Shown here one piece after another: positions 6,800 to 12,436 of a stretch of DNA of 14,266 nucleotides. The notes below the pieces were generated by a model that saw only the letters and a program-made list of their open reading frames with translations, was not told the DNA's origin and ran no database searches. The stretch is from NCBI GenBank assembly GCA_044341215.1, contig JBIISC010000024.1:1-14266 (forward strand), read 5' to 3'. Origin of the DNA: JAFMIT01 sp044341215 (GTDB lineage: Bacteria; Actinomycetota; Actinomycetes; S36-B12; UBA5976). How positions within the stretch are numbered: the stretch's first letter is position 1; each line of letters starts with the position of its first letter. The translations under genes and the position numbers were made by a program.

Positions 6800-7485
6800 G
6801 CGCGCGTATCAATCACTATGCCAGAAGCTATTTCCCGCAGGATTTCCACGTTGGCTTCTTCTAGAGAAGTCATGCGACTTCTTCCTGGTGCAGCTGGGAT
6901 ATCAACCATAAATTTAACGCCTAATACGTTCATACCCGCTGCTTCAGCAGATTTAACGCCAGTCACAGAATCTTCTATCGCAACCGATTGTTTAGGATCA
7001 ACATTAAGCAATTCAGCCGCCTTCAGATAAGGCTCAGGATGCGGTTTTCCGTGGGTAACAATGTCTCCAGTAATTACAACATCGAACGTGCCGTGTGGAA
7101 GTTGGCCAATCACAATTTCTGCTAGCGATATATACGACATGGTGACTAAGGCAGTGCGAATACCAGCTGCTTTCACTGCTTTGAGAAGTTCTTCGGCTCC
7201 TGGTCTCCAGATAAGACCTTGTGTTTGGATTTTGTTTCCAACTATGCGAACAAGGTCATCAACGATTTCTTCGTCAGTACCTTTAACTCTACCGCGTGCT
7301 CTAAGTTGTTTTGCAGTGTGAGTTAAGTCAAAACCAATTACTGTGAATCCATCGTCATGGGTCCAGCCACCACCATCACGAGCCGAGAGTTCAAGCTCTG
7401 CTTCGATCCAGTAGTGCTCAGTGTTGACGAGCGTTCCATCCATGTCGAAAAAGACACCAGCAGGTAAGAAAGTTTCGATAGACAC
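6796..7485 (-). CDS. HAD-superfamily hydrolase (beta-phosphoglucomutase/phosphatase-like)
   Basis: A 229-residue cytoplasmic Rossmann-fold hydrolase with a C1 cap, the usual size for the sugar-phosphatase/phosphoglucomutase-like group. All four HAD motifs are seen: DMDGT with nucleophile D14 and acid/base D16, motif II V114-T115, motif III lysine K147 within HGKPHPEPY, and motif IV ED at 171-172 (AIEDSVTG). The substrate cannot be deduced; these enzymes act on small phosphoesters. The start is GTG, 14 nt after the stop of the upstream membrane-protein gene. The ribosome site AAGGA overlaps that stop codon, so the two genes are probably cotranscribed. The AAGG of that site can pair with CCTT next to the start (hairpin 7486-7501). 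The C-terminus converges with the acyltransferase gene. Confidence 0.88.
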   Translation of the reverse strand: MSIETFLPAGVFFDMDGTLVNTEHYWIEAELELSARDGGGWTHDDGFTVIGFDLTHTAKQLRARGRVKGTDEEIVDDLVRIVGNKIQTQGLIWRPGAEELLKAVKAAGIRTALVTMSYISLAEIVIGQLPHGTFDVVITGDIVTHGKPHPEPYLKAAELLNVDPKQSVAIEDSVTGVKSAEAAGMNVLGVKFMVDIPAAPGRSRMTSLEEANVEILREIASGIVIDTRA

Positions 7486-7499
7486 TAAGGGTTTATTCC

Positions 7500-8633
7500 T
7501 TAAATCAAACCGAGTGAGAGTAGGTCTTGAGTGATGTCATATGGGTTAGATGGAGCAACAATATTTGCTTCGCTAATGTTCATACGAATTGCAGCTGACC
7601 AAGCGTTCAGCCCTTGATCTGCTGCGACGAATTGAGTTAAGTCAATTTCAAGGCGGACTAGATTGTCTCCATCGAGCCAAGTCTTAATATCAAGAGTCTT
7701 ACCTTTAAATTCCTTGATTCCTTGCATGAACTCTTTGGATTCACCTGAGAGATCAGTTCCAAGTACATCCAATTGTGATTTGGCAAGTTCTAGAATTGGA
7801 TTCTTCATAGCCTTTAAGTATTTATAGATGTCAATTGACAATACAAATATATCGCCAGTGTTGTCTTTACCCTTTGAAAGAACTGTTGCAGAATCACGAA
7901 GTGCAGAACCGTTAGCGTCTTTAAGCTGGTCAAGCACTTTGGAACTCATCGCGCTATCTTCAGTTGACTTGATGTATTCATCGAAAGCATCGCCAAGTGC
8001 CGTACCTTTTTCAAAATTCAGAGAAATAGCTTGACCACCAGTCAAAGCTTCAAGTGCACCAGAAATTTGTGGAGCCATTGAAGAGTAGAAGGAGAGTGCG
8101 CTCATCACGCCATCGACTTCTTCCTGTGAAACTAACTGCGGGCTCTGCTCAGGCATTGTCATAGCATCAGTACTTAAGTAAAGAACTCTGTCGATTAAAG
8201 TTAAATCCATAATTGATTTTTCACCATAAGCTAGTTGCATGCGGCTTGAAAGTTTGTCGTCAGAAGAAGATTCGTCTAAAGAAGCGATCCGTAGTTCCAT
8301 TAAGCCTAAGGCTGTAGCCGCATCAGTTACGGTGGTGATTCCTGGCCGACCCATCTCGAGCACATCGGCGTCAGTCATACCCATTGCAGTCATGAACTCT
8401 GGAGACATTTGAACCGAGAATCCCATTTCAACGTTTTTGTCACCGAATAGATTGGAAAGAGCGGTTACTAAGCGCACGTCCGGTCTGGATTTGAAAGCGG
8501 TAACTCCGACAGCACCAACGACTATCAGCGCACCTGCAACTACTGAGGCAATGATGGCCTTTTTCTTATTGAAAGGCTTCTTGATTGTTGGTGTTGCAGT
8601 AACTTCAACTGGGTTTTCGGTGAATTCGGACAT
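7500..8633 (-). CDS. Membrane-anchored exported protein of unknown function
   Basis: I do not recognise the family. The 377-residue protein has a short cytoplasmic N-terminus ending in a basic cluster (KKPFNKKK, 18-25), one transmembrane helix (about 26-47), and a large extracytoplasmic part with no cysteines. The exported part alternates predicted beta strands (for example DLTLIDRVLYLSTD, DIFVLSIDIYKYL, NLVRLEIDLTQF) with helices. That pattern resembles lipid-carrier or lipoprotein-like beta-rich folds (LppX/LolA type), but this is only a guess. The frame extends upstream to 8666, but the ATG at 8633 is chosen because AAAGGAG (8638-8644) lies just before it. Its upstream region is shared with the divergent GNAT gene. 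The HAD gene follows 14 nt downstream. Confidence 0.8.
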   Translation of the reverse strand: MSEFTENPVEVTATPTIKKPFNKKKAIIASVVAGALIVVGAVGVTAFKSRPDVRLVTALSNLFGDKNVEMGFSVQMSPEFMTAMGMTDADVLEMGRPGITTVTDAATALGLMELRIASLDESSSDDKLSSRMQLAYGEKSIMDLTLIDRVLYLSTDAMTMPEQSPQLVSQEEVDGVMSALSFYSSMAPQISGALEALTGGQAISLNFEKGTALGDAFDEYIKSTEDSAMSSKVLDQLKDANGSALRDSATVLSKGKDNTGDIFVLSIDIYKYLKAMKNPILELAKSQLDVLGTDLSGESKEFMQGIKEFKGKTLDIKTWLDGDNLVRLEIDLTQFVAADQGLNAWSAAIRMNISEANIVAPSNPYDITQDLLSLGLI

Positions 8634-8637
8634 TTTT

Positions 8638-8644
8638 CTCCTTT
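8638..8644 (-). promoter_or_regulatory. Shine-Dalgarno that sets the start of the membrane-anchored protein
   Basis: On the minus strand AAAGGAG is followed by four A residues and the ATG at 8633. This shortens the longest possible reading frame by 11 codons. Confidence 0.75.
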
Positions 8645-8653
8645 GGTTAGGGG

Positions 8654-8660
8654 TAGCGTA
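8654..8660. promoter_or_regulatory. Candidate bidirectional -10 element (TAGCGTA)
   Basis: The heptamer reads as TAGCGT on the plus strand and TACGCT on the minus strand, both TANNNT. It sits in the 58-nt gap between divergent genes. Predicted starts are near 8666 (+, giving a 5' UTR of about 26 nt to the GNAT gene with AAAGAG at 8679-8684) and near 8648 (-, about 15 nt containing AAAGGAG). No strong -35 exists on either strand. Confidence 0.4.
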
Positions 8661-8691
8661 CCGCACTTAAAACTTGTGAAAGAGTTAGCAA

Positions 8692-9234
8692 ATGATTATC
8701 TGGCCGGAGATTCAACCCACTTTGCAAGATGGTGATTTAACGCTGCGTCCAACCACTATTGAAGATGCGCCGGTTATGTATAAATATATTGCTGGTGATG
8801 TAGATATTGCGACTTTCACAACCGTTCCAGCTGACTACACAATAGAGATGGCAAACGAAGCAATTGAACGCTGGTCAAGTGGTTATGCAGATAAGACAGT
8901 TATGCAAAATGCAATCTGCATCGGTGACGGGCCAATCATTGGTCAGGTTTCGTTGCAGAGTATTGACCTGCGAGATCACCATGCAGAAATTGGCTATTTG
9001 TTGAATGCAGATTTTCGCGGTCAGGGAATTATGACGCGCGCAGTGTCCTTACTATGTGATTACGCTTTCGGAGTTGGATTTAGAAGGCTTGGGGCATTTG
9101 CAATGCCTAAGAATGTGGCCTCGGTGAGAATATTAGAAAAGAATGGTTTCACGCAAGAAGCTGTATTACGAAATTACATTACTGAATTAGACGACACCCA
9201 GTCGGATGCAGTCTTGTTTTCACGCACCAAGTAG
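8692..9234 (+). CDS. GNAT-family N-acetyltransferase (RimJ/RimL-like)
   Basis: A 180-residue acetyl-CoA-dependent acetyltransferase of the Acetyltransf_3 type. It opens with LRPTTIEDAPVMYKYI, has the EIGYLLNADF strand (99-108), the acetyl-CoA pyrophosphate loop RGQGIMT (109-115), and the late motif NVASVRILEKNGF (141-153) followed by an ...EAVLRNYI strand. Relatives acetylate ribosomal protein N-termini, other proteins, antibiotics or small amines; the acceptor here is unknown. The ATG has a weak AAAGAG site 7 nt upstream. It is a single gene between a divergent and a convergent neighbour. Confidence 0.87.
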   Translation: MIIWPEIQPTLQDGDLTLRPTTIEDAPVMYKYIAGDVDIATFTTVPADYTIEMANEAIERWSSGYADKTVMQNAICIGDGPIIGQVSLQSIDLRDHHAEIGYLLNADFRGQGIMTRAVSLLCDYAFGVGFRRLGAFAMPKNVASVRILEKNGFTQEAVLRNYITELDDTQSDAVLFSRTK

Positions 9235-9245
9235 TTGTAATAACT

Positions 9246-9266
9246 TTAGTGAGTATTAGTCACTAA
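9246..9266. terminator. Hairpin between convergent genes, possible bidirectional terminator
   Basis: TTAGTGA (9246-9252), a 7-nt loop, then TCACTAA (9260-9266) form a perfect 7-bp stem, followed by CTTTT on the plus strand. It is 11 nt after the GNAT stop, and the stop codon of the minus-strand gene (9256-9258) lies in its loop. The T-run is short, so termination is plausible but weak. Confidence 0.45.
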
Positions 9267-9555
9267 CTTTTGAACTGATAATTTCCATTGCCAACTGGCG
9301 GTGTTCATCGGTGACCAAGTTATTGAGTAATTCAAATTCATTTCCGAAAGCAACCAATTTGATTGTGGCACGATCGATGCGTCTGCGGGCACCTTTGCTG
9401 TCGACGAAATCGTGGAATACGCGATGGGTGCGAGCGAGTTTGCGAGCAATTCGCTTCCAACGTATGTCTGCACGGTGCTCACGCATTGCAAGAGTTAGCG
9501 CAACGAGTTGTACCGACATCTGACTTACGTATGGTTCAAGTTCTTCGTTAGACAT
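9256..9555 (-). CDS. Small hypothetical protein (99 aa), last gene of the leuA-side cluster
   Basis: Not recognised. A 99-residue soluble, mostly helical protein rich in Arg/Lys in the middle (REHRADIRWKRIARKLARTHR) with acidic ends, no signal peptide or membrane helix, and no cysteine. It is judged real because a good Shine-Dalgarno (AGGAGAG) precedes the ATG, and the frame fits the space to the convergent GNAT gene exactly. It is separated from the preceding gene by 67 nt that contain an inverted repeat, so it may have its own promoter or belong to the leuA operon. The basic helical character could suit nucleic-acid binding, but no motif shows this. Confidence 0.7.
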   Translation of the reverse strand: MSNEELEPYVSQMSVQLVALTLAMREHRADIRWKRIARKLARTHRVFHDFVDSKGARRRIDRATIKLVAFGNEFELLNNLVTDEHRQLAMEIISSKVSD

Positions 9556-9589
9556 ATCTCTCCTCTAGTTAGGTGAACTTTAGAGAGAC

Positions 9590-9611
9590 AAGTTGATTAA
9601 GAAACCAACTT
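9590..9611. repeat. Small inverted repeat before the 99-aa gene
   Basis: AAGTTG (9590-9595) and CAACTT (9606-9611) flank a 10-nt centre in the 67-nt gap between two minus-strand genes. GTGAAC also occurs directly repeated just outside both arms (about 9573-9578 and 9615-9620). It could be an operator or a weak hairpin. There is no T-run. Confidence 0.4.
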
Positions 9612-9622
9612 AAAGTGAACGA

Positions 9623-9970
9623 TTAAGGACGGTTTTTCAAACTGTTAACGGTGGTTGTGGCTTGTTTCGTCATGCTAGCAGCCTTTTGCCGAGCATCTTG
9701 CACAATCACATGAGCTTTTTCAAGGTGAGCTGGGGTTACCTGAGAATTTACTTCGCGAGCGATTTTCGCTAAAGCAATCCCGGGAGCGACAAGTGAGCGA
9801 AGCGCAGTCTTTTTACTTCCACCTTTGCCTTTGGTGACAGCAAGTTTCAAAACAGTTGGAACGACCACTAACGATGCTTTAGAAAGCTCAGACCAGTCTT
9901 TGTTCACACTGTTGTCATTTAGCGCAACAAAGAATGCGACAGTCTTTTCAGTGATAGGGGCGTTTGTCAT
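9623..9970 (-). CDS. Small Ala/Lys-rich helical protein, possible diverged YkvA (DUF1232) paralogue
   Basis: A 115-residue protein of unrecognised family, with helices predicted throughout, a Gly/Lys-rich loop (TKGKGGSKK, 46-54) and no cysteines. Its C-terminal motif VTPAHLEKA (78-86) nearly equals VTPAHREKA in the DUF1232 gene two positions upstream in the operon. Its N-terminal TVAFFVALND (10-19) resembles AVAMFYAMRD of the same protein. The central PFDLIPD signature of DUF1232 is absent. This suggests a duplicated and diverged copy, or convergent reuse of a short motif. The ATG lies 12 nt after the NIL-gene stop, and its ribosome site TAAGG includes that stop codon, so cotranscription is likely. 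Function unknown. Confidence 0.72.
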   Translation of the reverse strand: MTNAPITEKTVAFFVALNDNSVNKDWSELSKASLVVVPTVLKLAVTKGKGGSKKTALRSLVAPGIALAKIAREVNSQVTPAHLEKAHVIVQDARQKAASMTKQATTTVNSLKNRP

Positions 9971-9982
9971 TTTGATTCAGCC

Positions 9983-10225
9983 TTAGCCAGCAACGATATC
10001 GCCGGCAACATCAGAAACTTTAATGCCACGTTCTTCGAGATATGCGATTGCTGATGCGACCGAAGCATCATCGCCACCAAGTTCAATAATTAGAAATCCA
10101 ACATGATTGGCGATGTTCGCACGACGAATGCTAGGGACAACATCAAACTGCTTTACAATTTGGTAGATGACTGGTTCAGTAACCTGATTTTCAGGAAAAG
10201 TCAGTTGTAGTTGACGTGTGGCCAC
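9983..10225 (-). CDS. Stand-alone NIL-domain protein
   Basis: An 80-residue protein consisting almost only of a NIL domain, the ACT-like ferredoxin fold otherwise found at the C-terminus of the methionine transporter ATPase MetN and beside some ferredoxins. The match runs from LQLTFPENQVTEPVIYQIVK (strand 1, helix 1), through DVVPSIRRANI and GFLIIELGG, to the final helix AIAYLEERGIKV. In MetN this domain binds methionine and inhibits transport. A free copy could sense a small molecule or regulate a partner, but that is inference. The start is GTG with AGGAG (10231-10235) 5 nt before it; this site overlaps the TAG stop of the DUF1232 gene, 8 nt upstream. It is part of the leuA operon. Confidence 0.8.
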   Translation of the reverse strand: MATRQLQLTFPENQVTEPVIYQIVKQFDVVPSIRRANIANHVGFLIIELGGDDASVASAIAYLEERGIKVSDVAGDIVAG

Positions 10226-10233
10226 TATTACTC

Positions 10234-10554
10234 CTAGTTTGTCTTTGCTAAGCCTAGAACAGATCGAGCTTTTTCGCGGTGGGCAGGTGTGACGCTCTTA
10301 CGCACACTCATAAGTGCGAGTGAAATCGCACCAAAGTCGTCTAGTTGGCCAATTCCTGCTAGGAAATCGGGAATCAGGTCGAAAGGAAATAACCAGTAGA
10401 CCAAAGCTGCATAAATAAACAAACGGTCTTTTGATGGGGTTTTGAGATCACGCATTGCATAAAACATTGCGACTGCATCGGTTGCAAACGGTACTCGAGA
10501 GGCAAACATTTTCACTTTTGCCCAGAACTTTGGATCAGTGATGTTTATTGCCAT
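10234..10554 (-). CDS. DUF1232 (YkvA-like) small membrane protein
   Basis: A 106-residue protein with the DUF1232 signature. A hydrophobic segment (about 46-58) runs into PFDLIPD (57-63), followed by GQLDD (69-73) and a second hydrophobic stretch (74-84). The family is widespread and membrane-associated, with no established general function. The C-terminus carries VTPAHREKA (88-96), shared with the 115-residue protein encoded at 9623-9970. The ATG is 2 nt after the leuA stop (TAAACATG) with no clear Shine-Dalgarno, so translation is probably coupled to leuA. Confidence 0.85.
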   Translation of the reverse strand: MAINITDPKFWAKVKMFASRVPFATDAVAMFYAMRDLKTPSKDRLFIYAALVYWLFPFDLIPDFLAGIGQLDDFGAISLALMSVRKSVTPAHREKARSVLGLAKTN

Positions 10555-10556
10555 GT

Positions 10557-12293
10557 TTACCGCAACGCTCTATTCACTGCAGAGATAACAGCCTTAAATG
10601 ATGAAGTCACAATTGATGGGTCGATTCCAGCGCCCCAAAGCACTCGATCGCCAACCGAACATTCAAGATAAGAAGCTGCGCTTGCATCTCCACCAGCACT
10701 CATTGCATGCTCGTTGTAATCAAGTACGCGCACTTCAACACCATGGTGGCCTAAAGCATTACAAAATGCTGCAATTGGACCGTTGCCAACTCCGGTTAGT
10801 TTCGCTTCGACGCCAGCGTCAACAATTAATACTTCAACAGTTGTGTCGCCATCAACTGCAGAATCTTGCTTCACAGACTTAAGTGAGAAGCGACCCCAAG
10901 GTGCTGCCGGATTTGGTAAGTACTCATCTTGGAAGATGTCCCACATTTGTTGTGGAGTTACTTCGCCACCTTCGTTGTCGGTGTGACGTTGAATTACCTG
11001 ACTAAATTCGATTTGTAGTCGTCGTGGGAGTTCGAGGCTGTGCTCACTCTTCATGATGTAAGTGACGCCGCCTTTGCCCGATTGCGAGTTCACGCGAATC
11101 ACAGCTTCATAAGAACGACCCACATCTTTTGGATCAATTGGTAGGTAAGGGACCTGCCAACGGAATTCATCTATTGAAACTCCAGCAGTGGCAGCATCTT
11201 TCTGCATCCAGTCAAGTCCCTTATTAATCGCATCTTGATGAGATCCAGAAAATGCAGTGAACACAAGGTCACCACCATATGGATGGCGTTCGTGAACAGG
11301 GAGTTGGTTGCAATATTCAACGGTGCGCTTAATTTCATCGATATTGTGAAAATCAATTTCAGGGTTCACGCCTTGGCTGAACAAGTTCAAACCAAGAGTT
11401 ACTAAACACACATTTCCAGTGCGTTCGCCATTTCCGAACAAGCAACCTTCGATGCGGTCGGCACCTGCCATATAACCAAGTTCAGCTGCAGCAACTGCGG
11501 TTCCGCGGTCGTTATGTGGGTGGAGTGAAAGCACAATGTTTTCTCGGCGAGCAAGATTGCGGCTCATCCATTCAACAGAATCGGCATAAACATTAGGTGT
11601 TGCCATTTCAACAGTTGCAGGCAAGTTGATAATTAGTTTGTGTTCTGAAGTTGGATTGATGGTTGCACTAACTGCATCACAAACCTCTAATGCATAATCA
11701 AGTTCTGTTCCGGTAAAGGACTCTGGTGAATACTCGTAATAAACCTTGGTGAAGTCGTTAACGGTTTTTTCGTATTCAAGACACCACTTTGCACCTTGAA
11801 CTGCCATTTCTTTGATGCCATCTTTATCTTGGCCAAAAACAACGCGGCGCTGCAATGCGCTAGTTGAATTGTAGAAATGAACAATTGCTTGTGGTGCACC
11901 CTTAATCGATTCGTAAGTGCGGGCAATTAAATGTTCACGCGCTTGGGTGAGAACTTGAATCACTACATCATCAGGAATTAGTTTTTCGTCAATCAACATT
12001 CGGACGAAATCAAAATCTGTTTGAGAGGCAGAAGGGAAACCAACTTCGATTTCTTTGTATCCCATGCGCACCAATAGCTCAAACATCCGCTTTTTACGAT
12101 CTGGAGTCATAGGGTCGATTAGGGCCTGATTGCCGTCGCGAAGATCTACCGCGCACCAGCGTGGTGCCTTTGAGATTTGCTTGTTTGGCCAGGTGCGGTC
12201 AGCTAATGAGATTGGTATGAATGCCTGGTATCGGCCAGAGGGCATGGGGGAAGCTTGTTGAGCGTTTCGCTCGCTGTATGAATTGTTTGACAC
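10557..12293 (-). CDS. leuA: 2-isopropylmalate synthase
   Basis: First committed enzyme of leucine synthesis: acetyl-CoA plus 2-oxoisovalerate gives 2-isopropylmalate. The 578 residues match the long actinobacterial type. The N-terminal TIM barrel carries catalytic R52 and metal-binding D53 (DLRDGNQAL), the metal ligands H258 and H260 (LHPHND), and the GNGERTGN loop. The C-terminal leucine-binding regulatory domain (about 430-578) includes KLTGVGNGPIAAF, so feedback inhibition is expected. The frame opens further upstream to a TTG at 12338, but the GTG at 12293 is preferred: AAGGA (12302-12306) is 8 nt before it, and the upstream stretch is leader RNA. It is preceded by a leucine leader peptide and alternative hairpins (12311-12407). 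It heads an operon with the DUF1232, NIL and probably two further small genes. Confidence 0.96.
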   Translation of the reverse strand: MSNNSYSERNAQQASPMPSGRYQAFIPISLADRTWPNKQISKAPRWCAVDLRDGNQALIDPMTPDRKKRMFELLVRMGYKEIEVGFPSASQTDFDFVRMLIDEKLIPDDVVIQVLTQAREHLIARTYESIKGAPQAIVHFYNSTSALQRRVVFGQDKDGIKEMAVQGAKWCLEYEKTVNDFTKVYYEYSPESFTGTELDYALEVCDAVSATINPTSEHKLIINLPATVEMATPNVYADSVEWMSRNLARRENIVLSLHPHNDRGTAVAAAELGYMAGADRIEGCLFGNGERTGNVCLVTLGLNLFSQGVNPEIDFHNIDEIKRTVEYCNQLPVHERHPYGGDLVFTAFSGSHQDAINKGLDWMQKDAATAGVSIDEFRWQVPYLPIDPKDVGRSYEAVIRVNSQSGKGGVTYIMKSEHSLELPRRLQIEFSQVIQRHTDNEGGEVTPQQMWDIFQDEYLPNPAAPWGRFSLKSVKQDSAVDGDTTVEVLIVDAGVEAKLTGVGNGPIAAFCNALGHHGVEVRVLDYNEHAMSAGGDASAASYLECSVGDRVLWGAGIDPSIVTSSFKAVISAVNRALR

Positions 12294-12310
12294 GGTTTGT
12301 TTCCTTAAAT

Positions 12311-12378
12311 CTGCGGGTGGGTTAGTCGGCAAGCACAATTCCCGCAGCGAGGGGGCCGAAAATTAGGCCTCACTGCGG
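12311..12378 (-). promoter_or_regulatory. leuA attenuator: mutually exclusive RNA hairpins
   Basis: Three minus-strand segments lie between the leader codons and the leuA ribosome site. Segment A (12366-12378, CCGCAGTGAGGCC) pairs with B (12341-12357, GGCCCCCTCGCTGCGGG) in about 13 bp with one bulge. B can instead pair its CTGCGGG with C (12311-12317, CCCGCAG). Segment C plus its flank (12313-12320) can also pair with leader codons 3-5 (GCGGTGG, 12394-12400). Segment A overlaps the end of the leader frame, so ribosome position decides which stem forms. No hairpin has a T-run. C is 4 nt from the AAGGA of leuA, which favours control of translation initiation, or Rho-dependent termination, over intrinsic termination. 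A conserved structured leader before actinobacterial leuA is known to me from memory (the LEU element). Confidence 0.75.
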
Positions 12379-12407
12379 CGAAGAAGTAGGAGTCCACCGC
12401 GGAACAT
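12363..12407 (-). CDS. leuL: leuA leader peptide (MFRGGLLLLRRSEA)
   Basis: A 14-residue reading frame, ATG to TAA, lies 69 nt upstream of leuA. It contains four consecutive leucine codons (CTC CTA CTT CTT, 12381-12392) followed by two arginines. Such a leucine run directly before leuA is the hallmark of ribosome-mediated attenuation: scarce Leu-tRNA stalls the ribosome on the run and changes the downstream fold. The ATG has no Shine-Dalgarno but lies 7 nt after a TAGGCT -10 element, so it is probably translated from the very 5' end of a leaderless transcript. It was too short to appear as an ordinary gene call. The symbol is used by analogy. Confidence 0.85.
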   Translation of the reverse strand: MFRGGLLLLRRSEA

Positions 12408-12414
12408 GAGCGCA

Positions 12415-12420
12415 AGCCTA
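12415..12420 (-). promoter_or_regulatory. -10 element of the leuL-leuA transcript
   Basis: TAGGCT on the minus strand, 7 nt before the leader-peptide ATG. TTGGTC, 18 nt further upstream (12439-12444), is a partial -35. This -35 overlaps the first codons of leuB. Confidence 0.6.
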
Positions 12421-12424
12421 CTTG

Positions 12425-12430
12425 TAACCT
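12425..12430 (+). promoter_or_regulatory. -10 element of the leuB-ilvE transcript
   Basis: TAACCT ends 6 nt before the leuB GTG, a leaderless layout with no Shine-Dalgarno. Only 4 nt separate it from the opposing leuL -10 element, so the two core promoters occupy the same DNA. The -35 region would fall on the leader-peptide start codon and is weak. Confidence 0.6.
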
Positions 12431-12436
12431 GACCCT

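Noticed and set aside
9246..9491. 81-aa minus-strand ORF overlapping the 99-aa gene
   Set aside because: A different frame without a ribosome site; the 99-aa frame has a strong one. Treated as a shadow.
10598..10986. Plus-strand ORFs inside leuA
   Set aside because: Antisense shadows of a certain gene, with low-complexity Gln/His/Leu composition and no start signals.
12294..12338. TTG start giving a 593-aa LeuA
   Set aside because: It would place coding sequence over the attenuator stems. The GTG at 12293 has its own AAGGA site.
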